Source: an uncultured Azospirillum sp. (lineage in GTDB: Bacteria > Pseudomonadota > Alphaproteobacteria > RF32 > CAG-239). Taken from it: 64,000 bases of DNA. Made by a program: the position numbers and the translations under genes. The stretch spans positions 1-64,000 of the forward strand of contig CAMYUM010000007.1 of assembly GCA_947301965.1 (NCBI GenBank), in the 5' to 3' direction. Within the stretch, counting starts at the first letter, position 1; the number at the start of each line of letters is the position of its first letter. Under the pieces are notes generated by a model. It made no database searches. It saw only the letters and a program-made list of their open reading frames with translations, and was not told the DNA's origin. Positions 1 through 13,513 of this stretch are shown piece after piece.

Positions 1-2
1 AG

Positions 3-158
3 GCTACCACCTATAGTGACCAGACATTGGGAAGAGTTGAAATTGGCGGACGTTACGGCTTTACCGATGCTTTGTCCGGCTATGCCTGGGCTAATTACAC
101 CTTCGGTTCAAGCTATGATGCTATTGCCCTGGGTGCAGGCTTGAACTACGCTTGGTAA
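3..158 (+). CDS. C-terminal end of an outer-membrane beta-barrel protein (5' truncated by window)
   Basis: Open frame from position 3 ending ...GRYGFTDALSGYAWANYTFGSSYDAIALGAGLNYAW*; alternating aromatic/hydrophobic beta-strand with terminal aromatic residue, typical of porin/autotransporter barrels. Confidence 0.7.
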   Translation, partial: ATTYSDQTLGRVEIGGRYGFTDALSGYAWANYTFGSSYDAIALGAGLNYAW

Positions 159-171
159 AAAAGTACAAATA

Positions 172-206
172 AAAAAAGCCTCTCAAACGAGAGGCTTTTA
201 TTTTTG
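172..206 (+). terminator. Rho-independent terminator
   Basis: AAAGCCTCTC-AAAC-GAGAGGCTTT followed by T-rich tract. Confidence 0.8.
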
Positions 207-225
207 ATCTGAAACCTGGTTGAAA

Positions 226-3801
<3,576 letters not shown>

Positions 3802-3960
3802 TTAATTAAGTTATTCAACATAGAAAAATTTTTCTGTCCGCTATATACCACGGAGAGATTCAAAAATCTACCAAAAAATATGCTTTTTAAGACGATATTC
3901 TGTTTAATCTAACTTTAATCTTTTGTTTTTATAATAATCAAAAAACCAAGGAGAAAAATT

Positions 3961-4251
3961 ATGATAAAACAAACCGCGATTATTGGACTTGTTTTGGCTG
4001 TTGCCGCCTGCTCTCTGCTAAAAAAAGATGAAGGCAAAACCCCGCAAACTCAAATCGGGCAACTTAACAGCTGCATGCTCAACCAGGTATATGACATGAA
4101 AGCTGCCGGAACATTGTTTCAATCAGACAAATGGACCACTTCTCGTTCCATTTTAACCGCTTGCGAAAGAAAACTTAAGATTGCCGGAAGTTCCATCAAT
4201 GAAAAACAAAGCATGAATATTGTCGGCAGCGTCATCGATTCTTTGAGATAG
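3961..4251 (+). CDS. Small putative lipoprotein
   Basis: ORF with lipobox-like VLAVAACSLL N-terminus. Confidence 0.6.
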   Translation: MIKQTAIIGLVLAVAACSLLKKDEGKTPQTQIGQLNSCMLNQVYDMKAAGTLFQSDKWTTSRSILTACERKLKIAGSSINEKQSMNIVGSVIDSLR

Positions 4252-4258
4252 GATTGTT

Positions 4259-4987
4259 ATGATACAGCATTCTGATGACTATCTGCTTGATAAAAAAATA
4301 AAGATTTTTCAGCCTCTGAACGGTTATCGAGCCTCCGGTGATGCCGTACTTTTATCATCTGCCGTCCAAAAAGTAAAATCCGGTGAAAAAATTCTTGATC
4401 TCGGTTCCGGAACCGGTGCCATATCACTATGCTTGGCACATCGTTTTCCGAGTGCACAAATCTGCGGTTTTGAAATCCAAGACGAACTGGTCAAACTTTC
4501 CAACATGAGCGCAAAAGCTAACGGATTCGCCAATCTTACCTTTTTTAATTATGACCTCCGACATCCCGACACCAGCTGGTTCGGGCAGTACGACCACGTA
4601 ATAACCAATCCTCCTTATGCCAAAGATGATATGCCCTCTCCCAACAAAAGCAAGGCTACCGCTCATAATCTGAATGATATTGATTTAACTTCATGGCTCA
4701 AGCTGGCACTAAAATGCCTGCGTTCACAAGGTCGAATTTATATTATCAACCGCGCCGAAGCTATCGACGAAATTCTGTCCGTACTTTACGGACACACCGG
4801 AGCTATTACCATTGTTCCGCTTTGTTCAAAAAGCGGGCAAAATGCCAAAAGAGTATTAATCTGCGCCCGCAAAGGCGTGCACACCCCCACCCGCATTTTG
4901 CCGCCGCTGATAATCCATAAATCTGACGGCTCTTACACCGCAAAAGCACAAAAAATTCTACGCAACGGAATTTGCCTGTTTACCTAA
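4259..4987 (+). CDS. tRNA1(Val) (adenine-N6)-methyltransferase-like (TrmN6 family)
   Basis: SAM motif LDLGSGTGAISLCLAHRFP and catalytic NPPY motif. Confidence 0.8.
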   Translation: MIQHSDDYLLDKKIKIFQPLNGYRASGDAVLLSSAVQKVKSGEKILDLGSGTGAISLCLAHRFPSAQICGFEIQDELVKLSNMSAKANGFANLTFFNYDLRHPDTSWFGQYDHVITNPPYAKDDMPSPNKSKATAHNLNDIDLTSWLKLALKCLRSQGRIYIINRAEAIDEILSVLYGHTGAITIVPLCSKSGQNAKRVLICARKGVHTPTRILPPLIIHKSDGSYTAKAQKILRNGICLFT

Positions 4988-4990
4988 TTT

Positions 4991-5986
4991 CTATTTGGCA
5001 TACGGAATTTTCAGTTCACAGCGATCCAAAATTTCGACCATATCTTGCGGAAATCCGCACTCAAACTGCATCCATCTGCCGTCACGCGGGTGTCTAAAAC
5101 CGAGAGAAGCAGCGTGCAATGCCTGGCGCGGAAAAGAATTAATAAAACTTTTTACTTCCGCACTTAAACCTTTTATTTGGGTTTTGCCGGATTTTTCATA
5201 CACCTTGTCACCCACCAAATTGCACCCTATAGAAGACATATGCACCCTTATCTGGTGAGTTCGACCGGTTTCCAGATTACATTTTATCAAACTGACCGCC
5301 CCGTTATTGGTACAAATTGTTTTATAATGCGTAACCGCATGCTTACCGCCACTCGTTACCAACGCCATTTTTTTACGATCAAAGCGGCTACGGGCAATGT
5401 TTCCCTCAATTATACCGTTCATCGGATTGGGAACACCGTAAACTACCGCATAATATGTGCGCTCAATACTATGTTTTACAAATTGTTCCGACAGCCCTTT
5501 ATGAGCCATATCGTTTTTGGCAACAACCAACAATCCGCTCGTTTCTTTGTCGATTCGGTGAACTATTCCCGGTCTTTTTACCCCGCCGACCCCCGACAAT
5601 TTGCCTTGACAATGGAACAACAATGCGTTTACCAAAGTTCCGCTTCTTGCTCCCGGAGCCGGATGCACGGTCATACCTGCCGGTTTATTAACTACAATCA
5701 GATCATCATCTTCGTATACAACATCAAGTTTAATCTCCTCCGGCTGCGGCTCGGCTTCCTCTGCCTCCGGAACTACTACGCAAAAACCGTCTCCCTTCCT
5801 TACTTTAAAATCATTTTCGGTAATTACATTTTCATCCAAACTGACATTACCGCCATTAATCAGTTTTTGCACCATTGAGCGTGATAAATCCGGCATATTC
5901 TGGCTCAAAAACTTATCCAATCTTGTGCCAATCCATGCCTCGTCAACCATGGGTAAAAAATATGTATTATCGTCACTAATTTTCAT
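4991..5986 (-). CDS. rluD: RluD-family 23S rRNA pseudouridine synthase
   Basis: S4-like N-terminus, HRIDKETSGLLVVAKN catalytic motif, LETGRTHQIRVHM. Confidence 0.88.
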   Translation of the reverse strand: MKISDDNTYFLPMVDEAWIGTRLDKFLSQNMPDLSRSMVQKLINGGNVSLDENVITENDFKVRKGDGFCVVVPEAEEAEPQPEEIKLDVVYEDDDLIVVNKPAGMTVHPAPGARSGTLVNALLFHCQGKLSGVGGVKRPGIVHRIDKETSGLLVVAKNDMAHKGLSEQFVKHSIERTYYAVVYGVPNPMNGIIEGNIARSRFDRKKMALVTSGGKHAVTHYKTICTNNGAVSLIKCNLETGRTHQIRVHMSSIGCNLVGDKVYEKSGKTQIKGLSAEVKSFINSFPRQALHAASLGFRHPRDGRWMQFECGFPQDMVEILDRCELKIPYAK

Positions 5987-6065
5987 AAATTTTCATACTT
6001 TGTAAATAAACTGTCTGTATAATACCATAAAGATTAAAGTTTCAAATTGCAAGGAATTATAACGT

Positions 6066-6350
6066 ATGAACCAGCTTAACTTTATAAAAATAATGGTTTT
6101 TGTTTTTACGTTTTTGCTGATTTTTGGCTGTTTGGCTCTGATTGGATGCTTTTATCACAAAATATCCGGTCACGGACGCAACTTTGCAACTGAAATCAAC
6201 CTGATGCAGACACCCTCTTCTTCCATAAAACAAATTACAGCCGATGACGTGCTGCTCTACATATTGGTTACCGATTTGAAACAACCTGACAAAATTATTA
6301 TATTCAACCCCGAAAAAAACACTATTGTTTCTAACCTTGTCACATATTGA
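6066..6350 (+). CDS. Small single-pass membrane protein, unknown function
   Basis: ORF with N-terminal hydrophobic helix; followed closely by next ORF. Confidence 0.5.
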   Translation: MNQLNFIKIMVFVFTFLLIFGCLALIGCFYHKISGHGRNFATEINLMQTPSSSIKQITADDVLLYILVTDLKQPDKIIIFNPEKNTIVSNLVTY

Positions 6351-6358
6351 GGATCAAA

Positions 6359-7261
6359 ATGAGCGAAAGTGATGACATTATTTCCAAATTAACCAACGAC
6401 ACTAATTCTGCCCCCAGTTCGCAAAATGCCGATGATGAGTTCAGTGCATTGCTTGACCAGTTTATTCAAAACGAACTCAGCAATATTGAAGAGGAAAAAG
6501 AAAATACCCGTGTTATGTTGGAAGAACCCGAACCTCAACCGATTGATGATGCTACCGACGAAGAAGTTGCCGATTCGCTTGATATTTCCGAGCAAAAACT
6601 TTATACCGCCTATCGCAACTATGTTGATGCCATCGTCAACATTGCCGAGGCTCATAAAATTTCGACCCCGAAATTTCACATTAAAGCTCAGGTTTTATAC
6701 CCCAAATACACCCCCGGATTAGGTAATCTAATCAGCATTGATGTTTTGCAGGGGTGGGATGTTATGTTCAGTGCTTTTCCTGATGATATTATAAAAATCC
6801 AACCTCACGCCTCTGACGAGGAATTACTTGATTTCGCCGAGCAGCACACCGACGAAAACCTTCAAATGGCCGTTGTTTCTTACGTTGAAATACTTTTTGA
6901 AATTGAAGGTTGTGAAATAGCCTATGAAAAAAGGCTGCTCGAATACGAACACAACAAAATTGAACAGGAAATAATTGAAGAACATCGCCGCCGTGCCGAA
7001 AGAGCCCGCCGCTATATTGATGCCATTGAAAGAAAACAATTTCCGGTCAACGCCGAAAGATTGATTACAAATTATTTCAAAGTGGCAAGCAAAGATCCTG
7101 AGGGTTCGTTTGAAGCGGTTACCACCAACCCGGCTATCTTTGCGCCGATAGAAGTTGACAAAATCAAGCCCAAATTCTTTGGTTTAATCAAACCTTCTCC
7201 ACGCGCCGGAATGATGTTTAACTACAAACTCGGAAAGTTTATTAAAAAACTTAAGGCTTAA
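6359..7261 (+). CDS. Hypothetical acidic protein in coupling-protein locus
   Basis: ORF 6347..7261; internal ATG at 6359 preceded by GAGG fits better as start. Confidence 0.6.
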   Translation: MSESDDIISKLTNDTNSAPSSQNADDEFSALLDQFIQNELSNIEEEKENTRVMLEEPEPQPIDDATDEEVADSLDISEQKLYTAYRNYVDAIVNIAEAHKISTPKFHIKAQVLYPKYTPGLGNLISIDVLQGWDVMFSAFPDDIIKIQPHASDEELLDFAEQHTDENLQMAVVSYVEILFEIEGCEIAYEKRLLEYEHNKIEQEIIEEHRRRAERARRYIDAIERKQFPVNAERLITNYFKVASKDPEGSFEAVTTNPAIFAPIEVDKIKPKFFGLIKPSPRAGMMFNYKLGKFIKKLKA

Positions 7262-7353
7262 TTTTGCGAAAATTAAGAAAAATATAGACAAAAACGTTAA
7301 AAGATGTTATTATAAAACAAAATGGAACAATATTTATATGAAGGATAACAGAA

Positions 7354-9072
7354 ATGGCTGAAAATAATCCGACATCAACTTCAAAAGTTGCTTCCGCTGT
7401 TGCTCCAGAAGCTCCGAGCAAAAACATTGATAGTGCTACACTAAATGTTTCTGAAGCACCGCGCAGCATTAACTCTGATAATTTAAATCAAGCGGAGCAG
7501 AAACAACAAAACATTTCTCCAAACGCCGATACCGTCGGCGCTAATCCGATTAATGAGCCTGTTCATGAACAATCCTCCGCCGGCACCTCGCGTAAAAGAC
7601 CCTTAAATATTCACGAAATTAATGCAAACATCCTTCAAGGCAAAGCTATCACCGTAGAAGAACAAAAATTCAAACAAGCCTATGATGCCAATCAAAACCA
7701 AAACGAAACGGCAACCGTAAAACAAAAAAAAGATAACAGCGTAGCCCCTCGCGATGTCAAACCTGAAGAGTTTAAAGAAGACGATGTCATCCAATACATG
7801 TGGAATCACTGGATTATTGACGGGGCTCTCTGGGCCGATGAAAAAATTCGTAAATACGCCTTGTGGGGATATGACCGCACACGCCTGGCCTCTCAAGAAC
7901 GTCGTGAAAAAAATCAGGCAAACCTGGAAAGCGATACCTATAAAGAATCCAACTCTATTTCTGATCTTCGTAAACAGAAAGAGAAAGAAATAGAAGAAAA
8001 ACACAAAAATAACAAAAAAGATATTACAGATATTACCACTGCTATCAAAGATGGTACTCTAAATTTACCCGAGAATAAGGAACTTCTTAAACGCTATGAA
8101 GAACTTGTCAGAGCTGATACTTCCGAAGGAAAAGCAAAGAAAGAACTGGTACTTAAAGCTTGTGACGACCTGCAATACAAAAAAGGGCTGACAACCCCAG
8201 AAGGAAAGATTGAATTTCAAAAAGCCAGAGCCGCTAGTGCCAAAGTTTCCGGCAATTTCTATGCTGAAGCAATTGCTAATGAAAGATTTGACTATAGAAT
8301 CGACCACTCTGCCAATAACCTCGCTGCTGCAACCATGCTTGACGGTATAGCAAGAAATAAAGACATGTATCCTGAACTTGAGCCTTCATATAAAAAGATA
8401 ATGGCCACCAAAAAAGAGGAAATTACTAAAGCTACCTTAAAAGATCGCGAAAAAGTTATTAGTAGTGCCCCGAAATATATATTATCCGACCTTCAAGATA
8501 TACCCTCTACTGGTGAATTTACAGCTATGGAAACAGCTTGGTCATATTACTCTCTTGGTAATATTGAAAAAATCCAAACTTTATCAGATGAAGCTTTTCA
8601 TAGAGCCAAGAAAAACATCAACAAAGGACGTACATCTGAAATGGATGCACCTCTGCGTGGTAATATACCCCTTAAAAAACTTAATGAACAAATCAATGGT
8701 GGTATTACCGGCCATCAAACACAAAAGTTACCATCTCAAAGCCGGGCGGAAATAGCTCATGAATCTGCTCAAGATACTGTCAAAGACTTGCAACGACAGG
8801 ATCCTGACACCGGAAAACCCATGACTCTTAAGACTGCCGCCGAAGCACAAGCCCAACAAGATGCTAACTCCGGCCGTGCTCTTGCCGATATACAGGCGAA
8901 AAAAGAACAATTAAACGAACGTGATGTCGCACATCAAGAAATAGGCACCACCCTTCATGCGCGTCCGATCATGGCAAAATACTACGGTGAACAGAAACAA
9001 ACATCACAGCAAACTGTTGATACCCCTTCAAAAAACAATTTCATTACTCCTCAAAATAAAGGAAGGGAATAG
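7354..9072 (+). CDS. Hypothetical charged, Gln/Lys/Glu-rich protein in coupling-protein locus
   Basis: Long ORF, no recognisable domain; 3 bp upstream of next ORF. Confidence 0.65.
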   Translation: MAENNPTSTSKVASAVAPEAPSKNIDSATLNVSEAPRSINSDNLNQAEQKQQNISPNADTVGANPINEPVHEQSSAGTSRKRPLNIHEINANILQGKAITVEEQKFKQAYDANQNQNETATVKQKKDNSVAPRDVKPEEFKEDDVIQYMWNHWIIDGALWADEKIRKYALWGYDRTRLASQERREKNQANLESDTYKESNSISDLRKQKEKEIEEKHKNNKKDITDITTAIKDGTLNLPENKELLKRYEELVRADTSEGKAKKELVLKACDDLQYKKGLTTPEGKIEFQKARAASAKVSGNFYAEAIANERFDYRIDHSANNLAAATMLDGIARNKDMYPELEPSYKKIMATKKEEITKATLKDREKVISSAPKYILSDLQDIPSTGEFTAMETAWSYYSLGNIEKIQTLSDEAFHRAKKNINKGRTSEMDAPLRGNIPLKKLNEQINGGITGHQTQKLPSQSRAEIAHESAQDTVKDLQRQDPDTGKPMTLKTAAEAQAQQDANSGRALADIQAKKEQLNERDVAHQEIGTTLHARPIMAKYYGEQKQTSQQTVDTPSKNNFITPQNKGRE

Positions 9073-9075
9073 TTT

Positions 9076-9591
9076 ATGTACAAAAAGATTAAGAACTTTG
9101 TACGAATCTGTTTTATTGGAGCTGTTTGGTCAGTTCTTTACCTTGCTGTCATATATATTATACTGAAAAGTGTTTGGGGATTTGACATCTCAAGCCCGCG
9201 TTATTGGAAAATCATCTGGAAATGGTGGCAGGAAGGCGGGGTTTTTGATTCGTTCCAAGAGTACTCTTTTCTCTTTACCCTGTTGGCAATTATCCCTTTA
9301 TGGATATGGGGGTGGAAAAAGGCTTGTCAAATCTCAATTGTTAAGGTCTTGTTTTTCCCCGTTTTTTGGTATAATGACTGGCAGGAGCGTAAATATTCGC
9401 AAATGCCGAAGAGTATTACCCTCAAAAATATGGGCGGCGGTGTGGCCAAACAATCCCCTCAACAGATAATGGATGAAATGATTGCGAGTCGTATGCCTCA
9501 GGAAAAAGATAAAAAAGATTTGAACTCAAATAAAATTCGTAGTAACTTTGAAGAGAAAAACCGCAGTTTTCACGAAAAACTCGGCAAATAA
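9076..9591 (+). CDS. Membrane protein, paralogous to N-terminus of downstream ORF
   Basis: Two hydrophobic helices; shared WSV...FDI...W.I.W..W...PLW..GW pattern with 9607..10935. Confidence 0.65.
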   Translation: MYKKIKNFVRICFIGAVWSVLYLAVIYIILKSVWGFDISSPRYWKIIWKWWQEGGVFDSFQEYSFLFTLLAIIPLWIWGWKKACQISIVKVLFFPVFWYNDWQERKYSQMPKSITLKNMGGGVAKQSPQQIMDEMIASRMPQEKDKKDLNSNKIRSNFEEKNRSFHEKLGK

Positions 9592-9606
9592 CATTAGGAG
9601 ACGTGT

Positions 9607-10935
9607 TTGAAACCCTTATTGATATTGGCTAGAATCATCATCGTAGGCCTCATCTGGAGTGTTTTCTTCATGGAAAGCATCAGGGTTATCATGCTCCGCA
9701 ACTGGCACTTTGACATTCTTAACCTTGATCACTGGCAAATCGCTTGGGATTTATGGTCAAACTCATGGGTAATATCCGAACCCAAAGAGTGGGCTTTTGT
9801 ACTGATTATAATTTCCTTTATTCCTTTGTGGTTTACCGGTTGGATTGCCCTAAGTTTGGTATCTTGGGGCAAATTTATTTGGTTTATCGTTTCTCTGCCC
9901 ATAAAATTGTTCAAAAACTTTTTCTACAAACCGGTCAAAATCATTACTACCAACACCGGCGTAACCCCGATTAGGCGCAAACGTTCATACAAAGAGATTC
10001 GACCGCGGGCATTGCGTAGCACACCTTCATATACCAATCAGGTTTCCGCCGCACCGCAGACAGCTATTACCGTTCCGACCGTTTCTCCTGTCATTCAGAC
10101 GACACCGGTTACTGTTCCTGCACCGGCTTCTCAACCGGCAAAATTTGATCATGCCTTGTTTAAGTTTGATGACGATGTCGATGATTTAGATTTTGATATT
10201 GATGCTTTCGACGTTACCCCCGCACCTAAACCGCAAAAAACACCGGCTCCTCGTCCTAAATACGAAACCGAAGATGAAGCGCCCCGCGTTCAGCGCAAAA
10301 ATGATCGTCGCGTGCGCCGTTCCAATGAAGATGAAGGTCAACGTCAGCTTCCGTCTCCTGATACGGAAACTCGGGCTCCACGCGCAACCTCTTCAAAAGC
10401 TAAAGACGATTCTACCCGTCCGGCACAGCACGCACCGACCGGTTCATGCGCAGACATAATTCGTCAAAAGGGCTATGAAATCATCACTCGTATTACCATC
10501 AAAAATACCGTAATTGATTATATAGGTGTTTCGGCCAACCGTATTTGTTTGTGTATGCTTGATCGCGAACCCGGCGATTGGTTGGCTGATGAAGAACGAT
10601 TTAATGATGAAGAACCTCTCTGGTTTTCTGAAAACTCACACCGCATATCTCCGGTACGTAAAGTTGATTTGGCACGTGAAGCCATTGCTGATCGGCTTGA
10701 GGCCGCCGGTATGAATTTTTCAGTCACGCCGTTTGTTATTATTCAAATCGGCAATATTATAAACGCCGAAGATATGTTTGAAATTTGGGAATCCCTGCAC
10801 GTCAACGTAACTCGAATTGATCGCGGGACTCCTAAAGAAATCAGACTCTTTGCTCGAGCTTTGCCGGAAGCTGATAAGCCTATCGCCCCCGGAAAACTTG
10901 ATAAACTCCTCAACATCTTGCGCAATATGGGATAA
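9607..10935 (+). CDS. Membrane protein with Pro-rich linker and C-terminal soluble domain
   Basis: Two N-terminal hydrophobic helices, Pro/Thr/Ala-rich linker, folded-looking C-terminal ~160 aa; TTG start. Confidence 0.65.
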   Translation: MKPLLILARIIIVGLIWSVFFMESIRVIMLRNWHFDILNLDHWQIAWDLWSNSWVISEPKEWAFVLIIISFIPLWFTGWIALSLVSWGKFIWFIVSLPIKLFKNFFYKPVKIITTNTGVTPIRRKRSYKEIRPRALRSTPSYTNQVSAAPQTAITVPTVSPVIQTTPVTVPAPASQPAKFDHALFKFDDDVDDLDFDIDAFDVTPAPKPQKTPAPRPKYETEDEAPRVQRKNDRRVRRSNEDEGQRQLPSPDTETRAPRATSSKAKDDSTRPAQHAPTGSCADIIRQKGYEIITRITIKNTVIDYIGVSANRICLCMLDREPGDWLADEERFNDEEPLWFSENSHRISPVRKVDLAREAIADRLEAAGMNFSVTPFVIIQIGNIINAEDMFEIWESLHVNVTRIDRGTPKEIRLFARALPEADKPIAPGKLDKLLNILRNMG

Positions 10936-10949
10936 TAAAGGAAAACATA

Positions 10950-13136
10950 ATGAAAAAACGCGGAGAAGAATGGGAAGAATATGATCACGCCGTCCAATGG
11001 ATGGCTCTGACCATCATCATAACCCTGCTCGTTACTATTTTGCTTGCTGCTTTTTCACTGCCTCTCGGATACCTGATCGGCAATGGAGTATCCAAGGAAT
11101 CTATGACTACCGTAGGCAAATTTTTAGCAAAAATCGTCAACGACCCCGCTTATTTATTCCAGCAATACGGACGTTGGTTCAACCAACTTTCCAAACATAG
11201 CGGAAGCTTTCATTTCGGACTGTGGTTGCCGATATTACCGATACTGGCATTGCCCACCGGTCTCATCATCGGCGCCGCAACCAACCCCTATCGTTTCCAA
11301 TCAAACATTCACGGTGCCGGTCGCCTTGCCACACTGAAAGACATTAAAGCAATGAAACTGCTTGATGGTTTTTGCATGGTTGTCGGTAAATTTAAAGGCT
11401 ATTATTTAAAGCTTCCTGAAACATTATCAACATTATGTTGCGCTCCTCCGGGAACCGGTAAAACTGCCGGCGTTGTTATTCCGACCATTTTTAACTCCAA
11501 AGGTATGAGTCTGATTATCAACGACCCTAAGCCCGAGTTGTGTTACAGCACTTCGGGTGCACGTGCCAAAGAAGGTCCTGTGTTCATTATTAACTGGGGT
11601 GCCGAAGATAAACCCGAGGAAGGATTGTACTATCCGAGCTGGAATCCGTTATCCCCGTCAGCACTCCCGATTGCCGGTCCGGCACGTGATATGTATATCG
11701 ACTCCATGTGCAACATCTTGGTTGAAGACCCTAAAGGCGGTGCTGATCCTCACTGGTCACAAACCGGTCGTGCCGCTCTTACCGGTTTTATACATTTTAT
11801 CGCTTCAAAATGCGAAAAGGCTCGCGCCAATGACTACTTCATCAGCCGTATTTATGAAGGCAAACTTGATGCCGAAGATCGTCAGGTTCTTGAAGGATAT
11901 TATGAAGACATCAAAATGCACAATCCCGCCGCTGTCAGAGCCATTACCGATTTGAGAAACAACAACCTTACGGTTGAAAACTATGTTCCGATCGGCACTT
12001 GGGATCTTTTGCCCGAAAAATGGGTTGGACGTGAAGCTTGTATTGCCATGATTATGGAGTGGCTGACTGAAGCTCAAATCAAACAGGGACAAGAGATTCG
12101 CCGTCGTATGGACGAGGGTGACCAAATGGCCGCCATGGCTGATCCGATGCGTGATTTGCTGGAAGCTGCGATTGAAGAAGCCCGCAAATACGGATATACT
12201 CAACGTGCATACACCGAACTTTCTTCTTTAAGCAACATGCCTGATAAAGAGCGTGGATCCGTTATGTCAACAGCTTTTGCCGGCATTAACGTATTCAAAA
12301 ACTCAGCCGTCGTTGCTCGTACCAGCTTTTCCGACATACAATTTAAGGATTTGCGCGGCATTAAAGATCCGATTACCGGAGAATGGAAACCTATTTCGGT
12401 TTACCTGTCCGTCAACCAGGTAGATGCCAGAGCATTAGGTGTGATTAACGGTATTTTCATTGAACTTATGTCATCTTACTTAATTTCAAATCCACCTAAC
12501 TACGTCAATCCGTCTGACGGCAAAATGGGACCTTTCCCGGTTATGTTTGTTTTGGACGAGTTTCCGCAAATGCCTAAGCTAAAAGCCATCATCGACGGTC
12601 CTGCTGTCGGACGTGGCCAAAAAGTAGCATACCTTTTGATCGGACAAGATTTAGGTCAAATTTCCGGTAAATACGGAAAAGATGATCTTGAAACCGTAAT
12701 TTCCACCACCGCTTGCAAAGTTATTTTATCACAAAACAACGAACAAACGGCGCAACGTTTTTCTAAAATGGTTGGTAATAAGACGGTTCAAACTTCCTCT
12801 TATTCAAAACAGGAAGGCTTTACCACCAAAGGTTCTAACCCGTTTTCTAAAAACACCACTTATTCTCTTCAGGGCGTTTCGGTTATTACAACCTCACAAT
12901 TGTTGAGCTTGCCTCAACTTAAACAGGTAGTATTAATGCAAAGCAACATTGATCACCCGATTATGGCCGATTCTCCGCGTTGGTACCTTGATCCCAAGAT
13001 GAAATCCATGGCTAAAATTCCGCCGGCACCGAATGTTCCCGAATGGATTGTTGCTCAACGTGAAGACATCAACGACAACATGTTGGAAAAACTCGGTCTT
13101 ACCGAAGAAAATAACGAGGCTGCCGCTCAGGCATAA
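10950..13136 (+). CDS. virD4: TraG/VirD4-family type IV secretion coupling ATPase
   Basis: N-terminal TM segments; Walker A APPGTGKTAGVVIPT; INDPKPEL; Walker B-like VMFVLDEFPQMPKL; GRGQKVAYLLIGQD. Confidence 0.88.
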   Translation: MKKRGEEWEEYDHAVQWMALTIIITLLVTILLAAFSLPLGYLIGNGVSKESMTTVGKFLAKIVNDPAYLFQQYGRWFNQLSKHSGSFHFGLWLPILPILALPTGLIIGAATNPYRFQSNIHGAGRLATLKDIKAMKLLDGFCMVVGKFKGYYLKLPETLSTLCCAPPGTGKTAGVVIPTIFNSKGMSLIINDPKPELCYSTSGARAKEGPVFIINWGAEDKPEEGLYYPSWNPLSPSALPIAGPARDMYIDSMCNILVEDPKGGADPHWSQTGRAALTGFIHFIASKCEKARANDYFISRIYEGKLDAEDRQVLEGYYEDIKMHNPAAVRAITDLRNNNLTVENYVPIGTWDLLPEKWVGREACIAMIMEWLTEAQIKQGQEIRRRMDEGDQMAAMADPMRDLLEAAIEEARKYGYTQRAYTELSSLSNMPDKERGSVMSTAFAGINVFKNSAVVARTSFSDIQFKDLRGIKDPITGEWKPISVYLSVNQVDARALGVINGIFIELMSSYLISNPPNYVNPSDGKMGPFPVMFVLDEFPQMPKLKAIIDGPAVGRGQKVAYLLIGQDLGQISGKYGKDDLETVISTTACKVILSQNNEQTAQRFSKMVGNKTVQTSSYSKQEGFTTKGSNPFSKNTTYSLQGVSVITTSQLLSLPQLKQVVLMQSNIDHPIMADSPRWYLDPKMKSMAKIPPAPNVPEWIVAQREDINDNMLEKLGLTEENNEAAAQA

Positions 13137-13408
13137 CGCTTATCCAACACCTCCAAAATTTCTTCACATTCTGAGTTTGCAAGAGAATAATATATTGATT
13201 GAGCCGAGCGGCGAGTAACCACAATTCTCGCCGCTCTTAATATTGCCAAATGCTGTGACAATGCCGATTGACTTATATTCATCTTTCTTTCCAGTTCACA
13301 CACCCTTTTTTCACCATTTCGTAACTGATAAACTATCTCTAATCTTTTCACGTTTCCCAATGACTTTAATATTTTTGCACTTTTTGCCAGCTTTTTCACT
13401 TTCATCAT
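13127..13408 (-). CDS. ArsR-family winged-helix transcriptional regulator
   Basis: LGNVKRLEIVYQLRNGEKRVCELERKMNISQSALSQHLAILRAARIVVTRRSAQSIYYSL. Confidence 0.85.
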   Translation of the reverse strand: MMKVKKLAKSAKILKSLGNVKRLEIVYQLRNGEKRVCELERKMNISQSALSQHLAILRAARIVVTRRSAQSIYYSLANSECEEILEVLDKRYA

Positions 13409-13513
13409 TTTTCTCCACGTTTAATTCTTTGGCTATCTATAAAATAGACATTGGTATTGAAATTTAAAGATTATGACTTTAATATCATCTCATAATCATG
13501 GGAGACAAATAAA

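Noticed and set aside
3904-3918. TTAA-N7-TTAA CtrA-box-like sequence upstream of a lipoprotein gene
   Set aside because: Half-sites are expected often by chance in such AT-rich intergenic DNA; second half lacks the following C
5177-5878. 233-aa ORF on + strand
   Set aside because: Antisense to rluD; no recognisable domain
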